A DNA stretch of 7,623 bases, taken from contig SFTR01000049.1 of NCBI GenBank assembly GCA_004560915.1, positions 1-7,623 of the forward strand, written 5' to 3'. The notes beneath the pieces were generated by a model. It did not search any database and had not been told where the DNA came from. It was given only the letters and a program-made list of their open reading frames with translations. Below are positions 1 through 4,544 of the stretch, piece after piece. The translations under genes and the position numbers were made by a program. Positions within the stretch are counted from its first letter, which is position 1, and each line of letters opens with the position of its first letter. This stretch comes from a bacterium. GTDB taxonomy: Bacteria; Bacillota_I; Bacilli_A; RF39; UBA660.

Positions 1-2
1 AT

Positions 3-260
3 TTATTTGTTTTTGTTCTTCCATATTTTTTCGTCTTCCCTCTTTCTATAATTCCAAACTAGAATATATCTTGAAATGTTCTTAATTGTTATTTCATCCC
101 ATCCTAATTCTTCAAGTCTTTCTTCAAATTCAGTAATTGATTTTTGTTGTTTGAATAGTTTTCTGTAGATGTTTATAATCTTGTTTCTATCCATTTTTCG
201 CTTAATGTACAAACTATCTAAGTAGTCGTTAAATTGTATTAGGTCGATATTTACTCTCAT
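3..260 (-). CDS. Small protein of unknown function, last gene seen in the replication cassette
   Basis: This 85-residue protein is highly charged, with many Lys, Arg and Glu, and appears largely helical; I recognise no family. It has no signal peptide, membrane segment or cysteine motif. The first half (about residues 20-50) could form helices or a short coiled coil. The C-terminus is Lys-rich (KIWKNKNK). The ATG at 260 follows GGAGAG at 5 nt and lies inside the end of the helicase-loader gene (32-bp overlap), so it is probably translationally coupled to it. Position directly after the replication genes suggests an early phage function, but that is inference only. The gene is complete: its TAA stop is at 3-5. 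Confidence 0.75.
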   Translation of the reverse strand: MRVNIDLIQFNDYLDSLYIKRKMDRNKIINIYRKLFKQQKSITEFEERLEELGWDEITIKNISRYILVWNYRKREDEKIWKNKNK

Positions 261-792
261 CTTTGCTCTCCATTACTACGTGTTTCCAATAGTCGTTAAT
301 TCCTTGTCTTTCAAAGCTATTTAACACATTCTTTTCCTTCTCGACCAAAACCACCTTTTTTATAAAATTCGTGTAATTATTGTTAATTGTTTCTGAAGTA
401 ACAGTTCTTAAATCTCCAAAGAACTCAGTTGGATCTATCTCTAACTTTTTTGATATTCTCCTGATGTAAGATAAATCTAAATCTCTATCAAAACAATCAT
501 CAGCTTCTTCCATTGATAGATATTTCTTTCCGCATCTAGTACAGTGATAGTAACCGGGTGCTGCATCTTCTTCCTTTTGCGCAAATGTTTTTAATGGATG
601 AATTAATAACGAAAGTGTTGGAACATCTTCATCTCCACTATCAACATAATTATCTAGTTGCTCAAGTACTTCATTGAAATCGTAATCTTTTAGCTTTTCA
701 CTCCAGTTTTCAAAAACATCTTCTGTTAATGAAAAGTATGGAAAGAAACTTTTAATCGCTCTTAAGAGTTGTTCAGTTTGTTGTTTTGTCAT
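229..792 (-). CDS. Phage replicative helicase loader/inhibitor, G39P-like
   Basis: The 187-residue product has an N-terminal region (about 1-68) with the pattern of the SPP1 G39P family: a helical start, 'FFPYF', then an acidic helical segment ending in 'VPTLSLLIHPL'. G39P-type proteins bind the phage DnaB-like helicase, hold it inactive and help load it at the origin. Residues 83-100 carry HC-x2-C and a further Cys 12 residues later, a possible incomplete zinc site. The C-terminal half is not recognised. I chose ATG 792 over an in-frame ATG at 837: GGAGAG lies 8 nt upstream of 792, and the longer form would overlap the previous gene by 65 bp. As chosen, it overlaps the DnaD-like gene by 20 bp, suggesting coupled translation. 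The family call rests on pattern recall. Confidence 0.65.
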   Translation of the reverse strand: MTKQQTEQLLRAIKSFFPYFSLTEDVFENWSEKLKDYDFNEVLEQLDNYVDSGDEDVPTLSLLIHPLKTFAQKEEDAAPGYYHCTRCGKKYLSMEEADDCFDRDLDLSYIRRISKKLEIDPTEFFGDLRTVTSETINNNYTNFIKKVVLVEKEKNVLNSFERQGINDYWKHVVMESKDESKYRPNTI

Positions 793-1591
793 TATCTTCA
801 CTCTCCATTTTCTTTCTAGCTCTTGTGAATATTGCATCTAGTTTTCTTTCACTTACCGATTTCTTACCTTTTTTCAAATCTTCCTCAATCTTTTCTAAAG
901 AATCTAGTCCACAGTCTTTCCAAGTCTTTAAAATACCTTTTATGTAACTCAATTTGTTGTTTCTTTGTTCGAATGCAACTTTGTAAGCCTTTAAGACTAT
1001 TGGTTCTGTATGAACTTCTACTAAGTTGTTCACCTCTTCGAACTCATAAGGTGTAAGACTTCTTCCATAGTTCTTTTCAACGAAATCTAAAATTGAATCT
1101 AAAGATGTTTCTTCCTCTTCCTCTTTCTCTTTCCTTACAATCCTATCTCTATCTTTATTACTATCTTCTTCTTTAGATATAGAATTATCTTTATTATTAA
1201 GAGTATTATTATTAACAACAACATTAACATTAACATCTTGATGTGATTTCTTTTCGTTGTTGTTTTGATTTTGTTTTGATTTTGTTTTGATTTCATTTTG
1301 ATTTTCATTTGTTTTTATTTTGATTTCATCTTGATTTTGTTTTGTTTCTATTTCATTATCAATTTTTTTAGACTTAGAACCATTCCTACTTTTACTACAA
1401 GATTTAAGTAATGGTCTTTTTAAATTAATGAAAATCTTTGTTTGAGTATCATTTAGTTTAGGATCTTTACCTTCGAACATATATTCAGCAATTGCTAATA
1501 ATAGTTCTGCTCTTTCTTTTTTAGGTAAAATCGTTATCAGTTCATAATATTCTTTATATAAACTAAAACTCTTTACTGTGTTGTCTTCCAT
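773..1591 (-). CDS. DnaD-domain phage replication initiation protein with DUF6291-like N-terminus
   Basis: The protein has 272 residues. Residues about 8-65 (SFSLYKEYYELITILPKKE..., LLLAIAEYMFEG) look like the DUF6291 N-terminal module common in phage replication proteins. Residues about 163-235 match the DnaD/DnaB_2 domain, ending in the characteristic YIKGILKTW segment (216-224). DnaD-like organisers bind origin DNA and recruit the helicase with its loader; the next gene downstream is the probable loader. The two domains are joined by an extreme low-complexity linker (about 68-160): first Asn/Gln/Lys-rich, then Asn/Val-rich, then an acidic KEKEEEEE tract. Its DNA contains an 11-bp tandem repeat. 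The start ATG has AGGTG 4 nt upstream, and the preceding membrane-protein gene ends 10 bp before it, so all are likely one operon. Confidence 0.85.
   Translation of the reverse strand: MEDNTVKSFSLYKEYYELITILPKKERAELLLAIAEYMFEGKDPKLNDTQTKIFINLKRPLLKSCSKSRNGSKSKKIDNEIETKQNQDEIKIKTNENQNEIKTKSKQNQNNNEKKSHQDVNVNVVVNNNTLNNKDNSISKEEDSNKDRDRIVRKEKEEEEETSLDSILDFVEKNYGRSLTPYEFEEVNNLVEVHTEPIVLKAYKVAFEQRNNKLSYIKGILKTWKDCGLDSLEKIEEDLKKGKKSVSERKLDAIFTRARKKMESEDNDKTTN
1260..1303. repeat. 11-bp tandem repeat inside the DnaD-protein linker
   Basis: Three exact copies of TTGTTTTGATT (1260-1270, 1271-1281, 1282-1292) are followed by a diverged copy TCATTTTGATT (1293-1303). Similar TTTTGATT and TTGATTTTG pieces continue to about 1345. 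The unit is not a multiple of three, so gain or loss of a single copy would shift the frame of the DnaD-like gene, while three copies add 11 residues. It encodes part of the Gln/Asn/Lys-rich linker. Confidence 0.85.
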
Positions 1592-1601
1592 ATTTCACCT
1601 A

Positions 1602-1853
1602 TTATTGAAGATGTTCTTCACAGAAGGTTCTACTATTTCCAAATTCGACACATTCTTCTACAGCATTTCTATATTGAACATTTAAAGCAATAATAATCAT
1701 CACTACCATTATTCCACCTAGTATATAGATGAACTTTTCAAATCTATTTTCCCTTTTTTCTTTTTTTTCTAAATATTCTCTCACGTATGATCTATCTTGA
1801 TTTTTTTTAAGCTCTTCTAGGCTTACTATAAATTCAGGTTCTTTTTCTTTCAT
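1602..1853 (-). CDS. Single-pass membrane protein of unknown function
   Basis: The product has 83 residues. A charged, probably cytoplasmic N-terminus (1-40, rich in Lys, Arg and Glu, with coiled-coil character) precedes one clear membrane helix at about 41-59 (FIYILGGIMVVMIIIALNV). A short tail follows with two cysteines (C68, C78) that could form a disulfide if outside. I chose the ATG at 1853 because AAGGA lies about 9 nt upstream. An in-frame TTG at 1871 overlaps the SD and is unlikely. It lies second in the early operon, after the excisionase-like gene and 10 bp before the replication gene. Small membrane proteins of this topology are frequent in phage early regions, but no function is established here. 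Confidence 0.75.
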   Translation of the reverse strand: MKEKEPEFIVSLEELKKNQDRSYVREYLEKKEKRENRFEKFIYILGGIMVVMIIIALNVQYRNAVEECVEFGNSRTFCEEHLQ

Positions 1854-1907
1854 TTTGGTTCTTCCTTTCAAATAATAAATTTTGACATAGATTTAAAGCC
1901 CCTTAAA

Positions 1908-1936
1908 TTGATTTATTCTTCACTTTTTGATATAAT
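1908..1936 (+). promoter_or_regulatory. Plus-strand promoter, antisense to the early operon
   Basis: The -35 is TTGATT (1908-1913), followed by a 17-bp spacer and TATAAT (1931-1936) with an extended TG motif (1928-1929). Predicted start is about 1942. Just upstream is a dyad, ATTTAA-6-TTAAAT (1891-1908), that touches the -35 and could be an operator. No plus-strand gene follows; a terminator lies directly downstream. Confidence 0.6.
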
Positions 1937-1941
1937 TGTTA

Positions 1942-1974
1942 GTGAAGAACTTTTGTGTATGTTCTTCTTTTTTT
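1942..1974 (+). ncRNA. Very short hairpin-terminator transcript antisense to the early operon
   Basis: Directly after the predicted start is a perfect 7-bp stem, GAAGAAC (1944-1950) with GTTCTTC (1961-1967), a 10-nt loop and seven T (1968-1974): a rho-independent terminator read on the plus strand. On the minus strand the hairpin has no T run, so it should not stop the early operon. The product would be about 33 nt, little more than the hairpin. It is complementary to the operon mRNA between the excisionase-like and membrane-protein genes. Whether a stable RNA accumulates is unknown; the unit might only block plus-strand transcription. Confidence 0.4.
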
Positions 1975-1982
1975 ATGCCCAT

Positions 1983-2174
1983 TTAATCACTTCCTTTTGG
2001 TTCTTTGATTAAAACTTTCTTTTCAAAGTACCACTTAGGAATTTTTGCTTTAATAATAATTGTTCCTGGATATTCTCGTTTTAATTTAGTATTTAATTCT
2101 TCTATTAACTTGTAACTTGATGCTTTACCAAGTCCAGTTAATTTTATTATTTCTTTTGAGTCATAAAATTCCAT
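1983..2174 (-). CDS. Small helix-turn-helix DNA-binding protein, excisionase-like
   Basis: The product has 63 residues. Residues 4-32 (YDSKEIIKLTGLGKASSYKLIEELN) form a MerR/excisionase-type helix-turn-helix with the usual 'KE...TG...SSAYKLI'-like layout. A strand pair and a 'GTIIIKAKIPKWYFEKK' segment follow, a wing-like form common in phage and ICE proteins annotated as Xis or HTH regulators. It is first in the leftward early operon, a likely place for an excision or directionality factor, and it may regulate early transcription. The ATG at 2174 has AAAGGAG 8 nt upstream. Its leader holds the 18-bp repeat (2200-2217) that also occurs in the small RNA before int. I could not identify a convincing minus-strand promoter. 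The excisionase role is inferred. Confidence 0.7.
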   Translation of the reverse strand: MEFYDSKEIIKLTGLGKASSYKLIEELNTKLKREYPGTIIIKAKIPKWYFEKKVLIKEPKGSD

Positions 2175-2199
2175 ATTTTCAACTCCTTTCTTTTATTTC

Positions 2200-2217
2200 G
2201 CGTGGATATTGATATTT
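2200..2217 (+). repeat. 18-bp repeat, copy 1, in the leader of the excisionase-like gene
   Basis: GCGTGGATATTGATATTT is found here on the plus strand and, perfectly, on the minus strand at 4445-4462. Read towards the downstream gene, both copies have the same direction, one before the excisionase-like gene and one before int. Copy 1 ends 10 nt before the SD of the excisionase-like gene and also covers the -35 box (2209-2214) of the rightward gene. It may be an antisense-RNA target or a protein-binding site. Confidence 0.85.
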
Positions 2218-2237
2218 TTTTTGTTCTCCTTTACAAT
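2209..2237 (+). promoter_or_regulatory. Promoter for the gene at 2261
   Basis: TTGATA (2209-2214), a 17-bp spacer, then TACAAT (2232-2237). The predicted start is about 2243, giving a leader of about 18 nt that carries the SD. The -35 lies inside the 18-bp repeat, and the -10 begins at the end of the left arm of the inverted repeat at 2223-2255, so regulation by a bound protein is plausible. Confidence 0.65.
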
Positions 2238-2255
2238 ATTTCTAGAAAGGAGAAC
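2223..2255. promoter_or_regulatory. Perfect 10-bp inverted repeat between divergent genes
   Basis: GTTCTCCTTT (2223-2232) and AAAGGAGAAC (2246-2255) are separated by 13 bp. The left arm lies in the promoter spacer and the right arm contains the SD for the gene at 2261. As DNA it could be an operator. A transcript starting near 2243 would contain only the right arm, so an RNA hairpin is less likely unless transcription comes from upstream. Confidence 0.6.
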
Positions 2256-2260
2256 GCATT

Positions 2261-2539
2261 TTGGAAAAATATATTACTAGTACAATCCATAAACTTCTTG
2301 CTAAAACCGATAAAGTTAAAATTAAATTATTTATTGATACTGATGATAATAATTTTATTGGTATATTAAATCCAGAAACATTTATGGATGGCTACGATTT
2401 CATTATTTTAAATAATCCTATGAGTAAACAAAGCGGTCAGTTTAGAATAGATGAATCAATTATTTCTATTTCGTCTATCAAGACTCTCTCATATACGATT
2501 ATTGATTTTAATGAAACTGAAAATGATAATGACAAATAA
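2261..2539 (+). CDS. Protein of unknown function, TTG start, possible Sm-like small beta-barrel
   Basis: The 92-residue product starts at TTG, set by AAAGGAG 8 nt upstream (2246-2252); no ATG in frame fits this SD. After an N-terminal helix (about 1-15) come alternating hydrophobic strands: 'VKIKLFIDTDDNNFIGILNP', 'YDFIILNNP', 'FRIDESIISISSI', then an acidic tail. The GIL element and the terminal '...IISISSI' strand recall Sm/LSm-type barrels, but this is a loose resemblance and no family is claimed. It is the only plus-strand gene left of the switch, with its own promoter and terminator and convergent to the small gene at 2681-2550. That makes it look like an independently expressed accessory gene or regulator of the prophage state. 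Confidence 0.7.
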   Translation: MEKYITSTIHKLLAKTDKVKIKLFIDTDDNNFIGILNPETFMDGYDFIILNNPMSKQSGQFRIDESIISISSIKTLSYTIIDFNETENDNDK

Positions 2540-2559
2540 TGTCTATTTATCATTTTTTT
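2521..2559 (+). terminator. Terminator of the 2261 gene, overlapping its stop
   Basis: AAATGATAA (2521-2529) pairs with TTATCATTT (2547-2555), with an inner GACA/TGTC pairing (2531-2534 with 2540-2543), followed by T to 2559. The stop codon lies in the loop. On the minus strand only four T follow, so it may also weakly end the convergent H-G transcript. Confidence 0.7.
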
Positions 2560-2681
2560 AGTTTTACAACACTATTTGTTTCCAATAAATCACTTACATA
2601 GCCTAATATATTAATTGCTTGTCGAACTGTTAAATTGTTTTTTTCAAGCAATTTTAATATTTCATTTGCTATATTTTGCAT
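2550..2681 (-). CDS. Small helical protein of unknown function, downstream of the Cro-like regulator
   Basis: A 43-residue ORF begins MQNIANEILKLLEKNNLTVR and continues QAINILGYVSDLLETNS before a Lys-rich end. Evidence for a real gene is the full GGAGG (2691-2695) 9 nt before the ATG, placed immediately after the stop of the Xre gene, so the two are co-transcribed and probably co-translated. It appears to be two amphipathic helices. Small proteins with this 'NNLTVxxA.xIL' pattern commonly sit beside phage regulators, but I know no defined function; a partner or anti-repressor role would be a guess. The end overlaps the terminator of the convergent gene. Confidence 0.7.
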   Translation of the reverse strand: MQNIANEILKLLEKNNLTVRQAINILGYVSDLLETNSVVKLKK

Positions 2682-2695
2682 TGTTTAATTCCTCC

Positions 2696-2947
2696 TTATC
2701 CTTCTTTTTCTTCAAAAATGTTGCTTTCAGTTACGTTTGGTTTTACAAAAAAACTAGATAATTCGCAATTTAACACTTGAGCTATATTACTTAGTTTTTC
2801 AACATTGAGTTTGCTAGGATTAACTTCATAATCACAATATGTTGTTCTTGTAATTCCAAGAATTTCAGCCATTTTTTCTTGTGTATATCCCATCTTTACA
2901 CGATATGATTTCAAATTATTTGAAACATAACTTAATTTATCTTTCAT
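2696..2947 (-). CDS. Xre-family HTH regulator, Cro-like side of the switch
   Basis: The 83-residue product is nearly all one Cro/C1-type helix-turn-helix domain (about 8-66): LKSYRVKMGYTQEKMAEILG, then the recognition helix 'TRTTYCDYEVNPSK' and 'LNVEKLSNIAQVLNCELSSFF'. There is no dimerisation or protease-sensitive domain, as expected of a Cro-like protein. The ATG at 2947 has AAGGAGG closely upstream (2952-2958). It is transcribed leftwards from a perfect consensus promoter whose spacer contains a repeated operator motif, and it is divergent from the larger regulator at 3080. The likely role is the lytic or early arm of the switch. A lysogenic repressor role cannot be excluded, because its promoter is the stronger of the two by consensus. 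Confidence 0.85.
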   Translation of the reverse strand: MKDKLSYVSNNLKSYRVKMGYTQEKMAEILGITRTTYCDYEVNPSKLNVEKLSNIAQVLNCELSSFFVKPNVTESNIFEEKEG

Positions 2948-2967
2948 TTTTCCTCCTTACATTTTCA

Positions 2968-2996
2968 ATTATAGTTGCTATTAGTTACATTGTCAA
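2968..2996 (-). promoter_or_regulatory. Consensus promoter for the leftward Xre gene
   Basis: On the minus strand TTGACA (2996-2991), an exact 17-bp spacer and TATAAT (2973-2968) match consensus at all 12 positions. The spacer holds one copy of the repeated TTGCTA-N2-AGTTACATT motif, so a regulator bound there would block polymerase. Confidence 0.9.
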
Positions 2997-3040
2997 GTAT
3001 ATTTTTGCTAAAAGTTACATTTTTGTTTACATTTTGTTAC
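2975..3040. promoter_or_regulatory. Operator cluster of the divergent switch
   Basis: TTGCTATTAGTTACATT (2975-2991) and TTGCTAAAAGTTACATT (3005-3021) are 17-bp repeats differing at two positions and offset by 30 bp. A third, looser site, GTTTACATTTTGTTAC (3025-3040), covers the rightward -35. Site 1 lies in the spacer of the leftward promoter, site 2 lies between the two promoters and site 3 lies on the rightward promoter. This three-operator layout is expected for two competing phage regulators. Each site is an imperfect dyad of the form GTNNC-N5-GTTAC. Confidence 0.75.
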
Positions 3041-3054
3041 TTTTATAGTATAAT
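3026..3054 (+). promoter_or_regulatory. Promoter for the rightward repressor operon
   Basis: TTTACA (3026-3031), a 17-bp spacer, then TATAAT (3049-3054). The start is predicted near 3061, so the mRNA leader is about 20 nt and includes the SD AAAGGAG. The -35 overlaps the third operator-like site, giving a means of control by either regulator. Confidence 0.8.
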
Positions 3055-3079
3055 CAGTTCAGAAAGGAGAATTGTATTT

Positions 3080-3421
3080 ATGAATTATTTATCAACAAAT
3101 ATTAAGTTTTTAAGACAAGAAAGAAAATTAACACAAGAAGACATTGCAAAAATAGTAGATAAATCAAGAGTCTTAGTAAGTCAATGGGAATCTGATGACA
3201 GAGAAATTACAACCGAAGATATAATTAAATTATCAGATTACTTTAATGTTCCAATGGATGCACTTATTGGAAAAGATTTACGAATAGGATTTCCAAAAGA
3301 TGATTTAGAAATACTATTTGATAAACATAAAAGCATTTTAACTGACGGAGATAAAGAAACAATCAAATTCATTATCGAAAAAAGAAAACGAGAAATAGAC
3401 AAGGAACTTGATGGAGAATAA
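3080..3421 (+). CDS. Xre-family repressor, ImmR/CI-like
   Basis: The 113-residue product has an N-terminal helix-turn-helix (about 5-62): 'IKFLRQERKLTQEDIAKIV', recognition helix 'SRVLVSQWESDDREIT', then 'DIIKLSDYFNVPMDALIG'. A charged helical C-terminus (about 72-113) probably mediates dimerisation or peptidase recognition. The ATG at 3080 follows AAAGGAG by about 10 nt. The open frame runs back to 2975, but that extension would translate through the operators and promoter and is rejected. It heads an operon with a probable ImmA-type peptidase. In ICEBs1 and related phages ImmA cleaves the ImmR repressor to trigger induction, so this is the likely lysogenic repressor and the peptidase's substrate. 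It lacks a LexA-like S24 autoprotease domain, which fits that model. Confidence 0.85.
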   Translation: MNYLSTNIKFLRQERKLTQEDIAKIVDKSRVLVSQWESDDREITTEDIIKLSDYFNVPMDALIGKDLRIGFPKDDLEILFDKHKSILTDGDKETIKFIIEKRKREIDKELDGE

Positions 3422-3484
3422 TTAACAATAAGTATGCTAGTATAGGTACTTAATATAAATATAAAGAATAAAGAGGTATTAAGT

Positions 3485-3823
3485 ATGATTACAAAATTAT
3501 TAAAAGGAAATATAACTCAACAAGAGTTATTGAATTATTACAATGCTAACGTAACTTATGTTAGTTTAAGTAGAGGAATTGATGGATTTGTTTTCAATCA
3601 TCGAGGGATTTATAACATCATTGTTAATTCTAACCTATCCTACTATAAGAGAAAGAAAACAATACTACACGAACTTGCTCATATAGAACTTTCACATCTA
3701 GATCAAGATAAAACAATGTTAGAATTTAATAGAAATGGTTTTGAAGATGAAGCCGATAGATATATAAGGCATATTAAAGAATATTTAAATAATCTTATTC
3801 AGGAAAGTGAGGTGAATAATTAA
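3485..3823 (+). CDS. ImmA/IrrE-family metallopeptidase
   Basis: The 112-residue product carries the zinc-peptidase motif HELAH (H62-E63-x2-H66) within 'KKTILHELAHIELSH', and a downstream 'FEDEADRY' (E89 of EAD) that supplies the third ligand in this family. Upstream strands 'GFVFNHRGIYNIIVNSN' match the usual ImmA lead-in. ImmA proteins cleave the paired HTH repressor to induce the element, often after DNA damage or cell-cell signalling. It lies 63 bp after the repressor. The ATG is preceded by AGAGG 8 nt upstream. That SD lies in the loop of a possible hairpin, TACTTAAT (3447-3454) with ATTAAGTA (3478-3485), whose stem reaches the A of the start codon and might limit its translation. The stop overlaps the next start (TAATG). 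Confidence 0.88.
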   Translation: MITKLLKGNITQQELLNYYNANVTYVSLSRGIDGFVFNHRGIYNIIVNSNLSYYKRKKTILHELAHIELSHLDQDKTMLEFNRNGFEDEADRYIRHIKEYLNNLIQESEVNN

Positions 3824-4398
3824 TGAAATTTTGTAGTTATTGTGGTGCTAAACTTAAAGAAGGTCAAGATGTTTGTTTAAAATGTGGTAAAAACTTAAAT
3901 AATAATTCAGATAACGAGAAGAAAACAGCAAAAAAAATAGCAAGTATTGTCAGTCTTATATTATTTATCATAGGATTTTCATGTTTAGTTTATATTATTA
4001 TAAATATAGTTCAATACATAAATAAGGAAAATGCAGACGAGAATATTGATTATAGTGAGTATATAAAATTAGACCCTCAAAAATTACATAGCGATTATAT
4101 TACAAACGAAATAGCAGCAGAAGATGAATATGAAGGAAAATATTATTACTTTACTGGAAAAGTATATAAAGTTGAAGAATCTTGGGGAGATACTTATTTA
4201 AAAATTCAATATAAAGATCAAAGTAGTAAACCTGATAAACTAATTGAATTAGATGCATACTTTAATGATAGAGAAATTTTAAAATCAATAAAAAAAGATG
4301 ATACAGTTACTGTTTATTGTAAATTTAATGGTAGAGGTATCGAAGATTTTATGGGAGTAATTACAACATACTCATTTAAAAAATGTAAATTCAAATAA
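3823..4398 (+). CDS. Zinc-ribbon membrane protein with OB-fold domain, possible superinfection-exclusion factor
   Basis: The 191-residue product has three parts. An N-terminal zinc ribbon has C4-x2-C7 and C18-x2-C21. One long membrane helix spans about 40-66. A C-terminal domain (about 84-190), 'YYYFTGKVYKVEESWGDTYLKIQY...DDTVTVYCKFNGRG', resembles the tRNA_anti-like OB fold found in many Bacillota membrane or lipoproteins. The ribbon should be cytoplasmic and the OB domain outside. The ATG overlaps the peptidase stop by 1 nt, with GAGGTG 8 nt upstream, so it belongs to the lysogeny operon and should be made in the lysogen. Genes at this place between repressor and int often alter the host or exclude other phages (for example ltp of phage TP-J34). 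Exclusion is inferred from position and topology, not sequence identity. Confidence 0.8.
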   Translation: MKFCSYCGAKLKEGQDVCLKCGKNLNNNSDNEKKTAKKIASIVSLILFIIGFSCLVYIIINIVQYINKENADENIDYSEYIKLDPQKLHSDYITNEIAAEDEYEGKYYYFTGKVYKVEESWGDTYLKIQYKDQSSKPDKLIELDAYFNDREILKSIKKDDTVTVYCKFNGRGIEDFMGVITTYSFKKCKFK

Positions 4399-4427
4399 AA
4401 AATAGCACCTGCGCCAACAGGTACTAT
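4397..4427 (-). terminator. Minus-strand terminator of the small RNA before int
   Basis: Read on the minus strand, ATAGTACCTG (4427-4418), loop TTGGCG, then CAGGTGCTAT (4411-4402) form a 10-position stem with one mismatch, followed by a T run (4402-4397) and more T-rich sequence. On the plus strand no T run follows, so it does not stop the lysogeny operon. Confidence 0.75.
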
Positions 4428-4444
4428 CAATATAGAAAAACTTT

Positions 4445-4462
4445 AAATATCAATATCCACGC
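4445..4462 (-). repeat. 18-bp repeat, copy 2, inside the small-RNA loop upstream of int
   Basis: The minus strand reads GCGTGGATATTGATATTT, identical to 2200-2217 on the plus strand. Flanking bases do not match, so this is a discrete 18-bp element and not part of a longer duplication. Confidence 0.85.
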
Positions 4463-4499
4463 TAATAGAACTGAGTTTTTAAATGTTTTTCTATACACG

Positions 4500-4528
4500 A
4501 TTATACTAAATTAGTAGATTAAAATCAA
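4500..4528 (-). promoter_or_regulatory. Minus-strand promoter of the small RNA, facing away from int
   Basis: On the minus strand TTGATT (4528-4523), a 17-bp spacer and TATAAT (4505-4500). The -35 is directly before the SD of int (AAAGGAG at 4530-4536), so transcription here could interfere with int expression. The same TTGATT-17-TATAAT form is used by the antisense unit at 1908-1936. Confidence 0.7.
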
Positions 4529-4544
4529 GAAAGGAGAATAAAAA

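Larger units (their letters stand above)
4397..4495 (-). ncRNA. Candidate antisense small RNA between the lysogeny operon and int
   Basis: A full transcription unit lies here: promoter at 4528-4500, start near 4494-4496, terminator ending near 4397, so about 95 nt. The RNA begins with TATAGAAAAAC (4495-4485), which pairs perfectly with GTTTTTCTATA (4441-4431). The stem can extend through TTTAAA/TTTAAA past a single bulged A, about 17 bp in all. The apical loop of about 30 nt carries GCGTGGATATTGATA, most of an 18-nt sequence whose exact complement forms the leader strand of the excisionase-like gene (2217-2200). Stem, displayed loop and terminator is the standard architecture of regulatory antisense RNAs. 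No ORF with an SD is present. The alternative is that the repeats are DNA sites and the transcript is incidental. Confidence 0.6.

Noticed and set aside
832..1056. Plus-strand open frame
   Set aside because: It lies antisense to the DnaD-like gene, with no SD or promoter and a composition set by the complement.
1854..1871. TTG start for the small membrane protein
   Set aside because: It overlaps the SD that serves ATG 1853.
2975..3079. N-terminal extension of the repressor frame back to 2975
   Set aside because: It covers both promoters and the operators and has no SD; ATG 3080 has AAAGGAG at good spacing.
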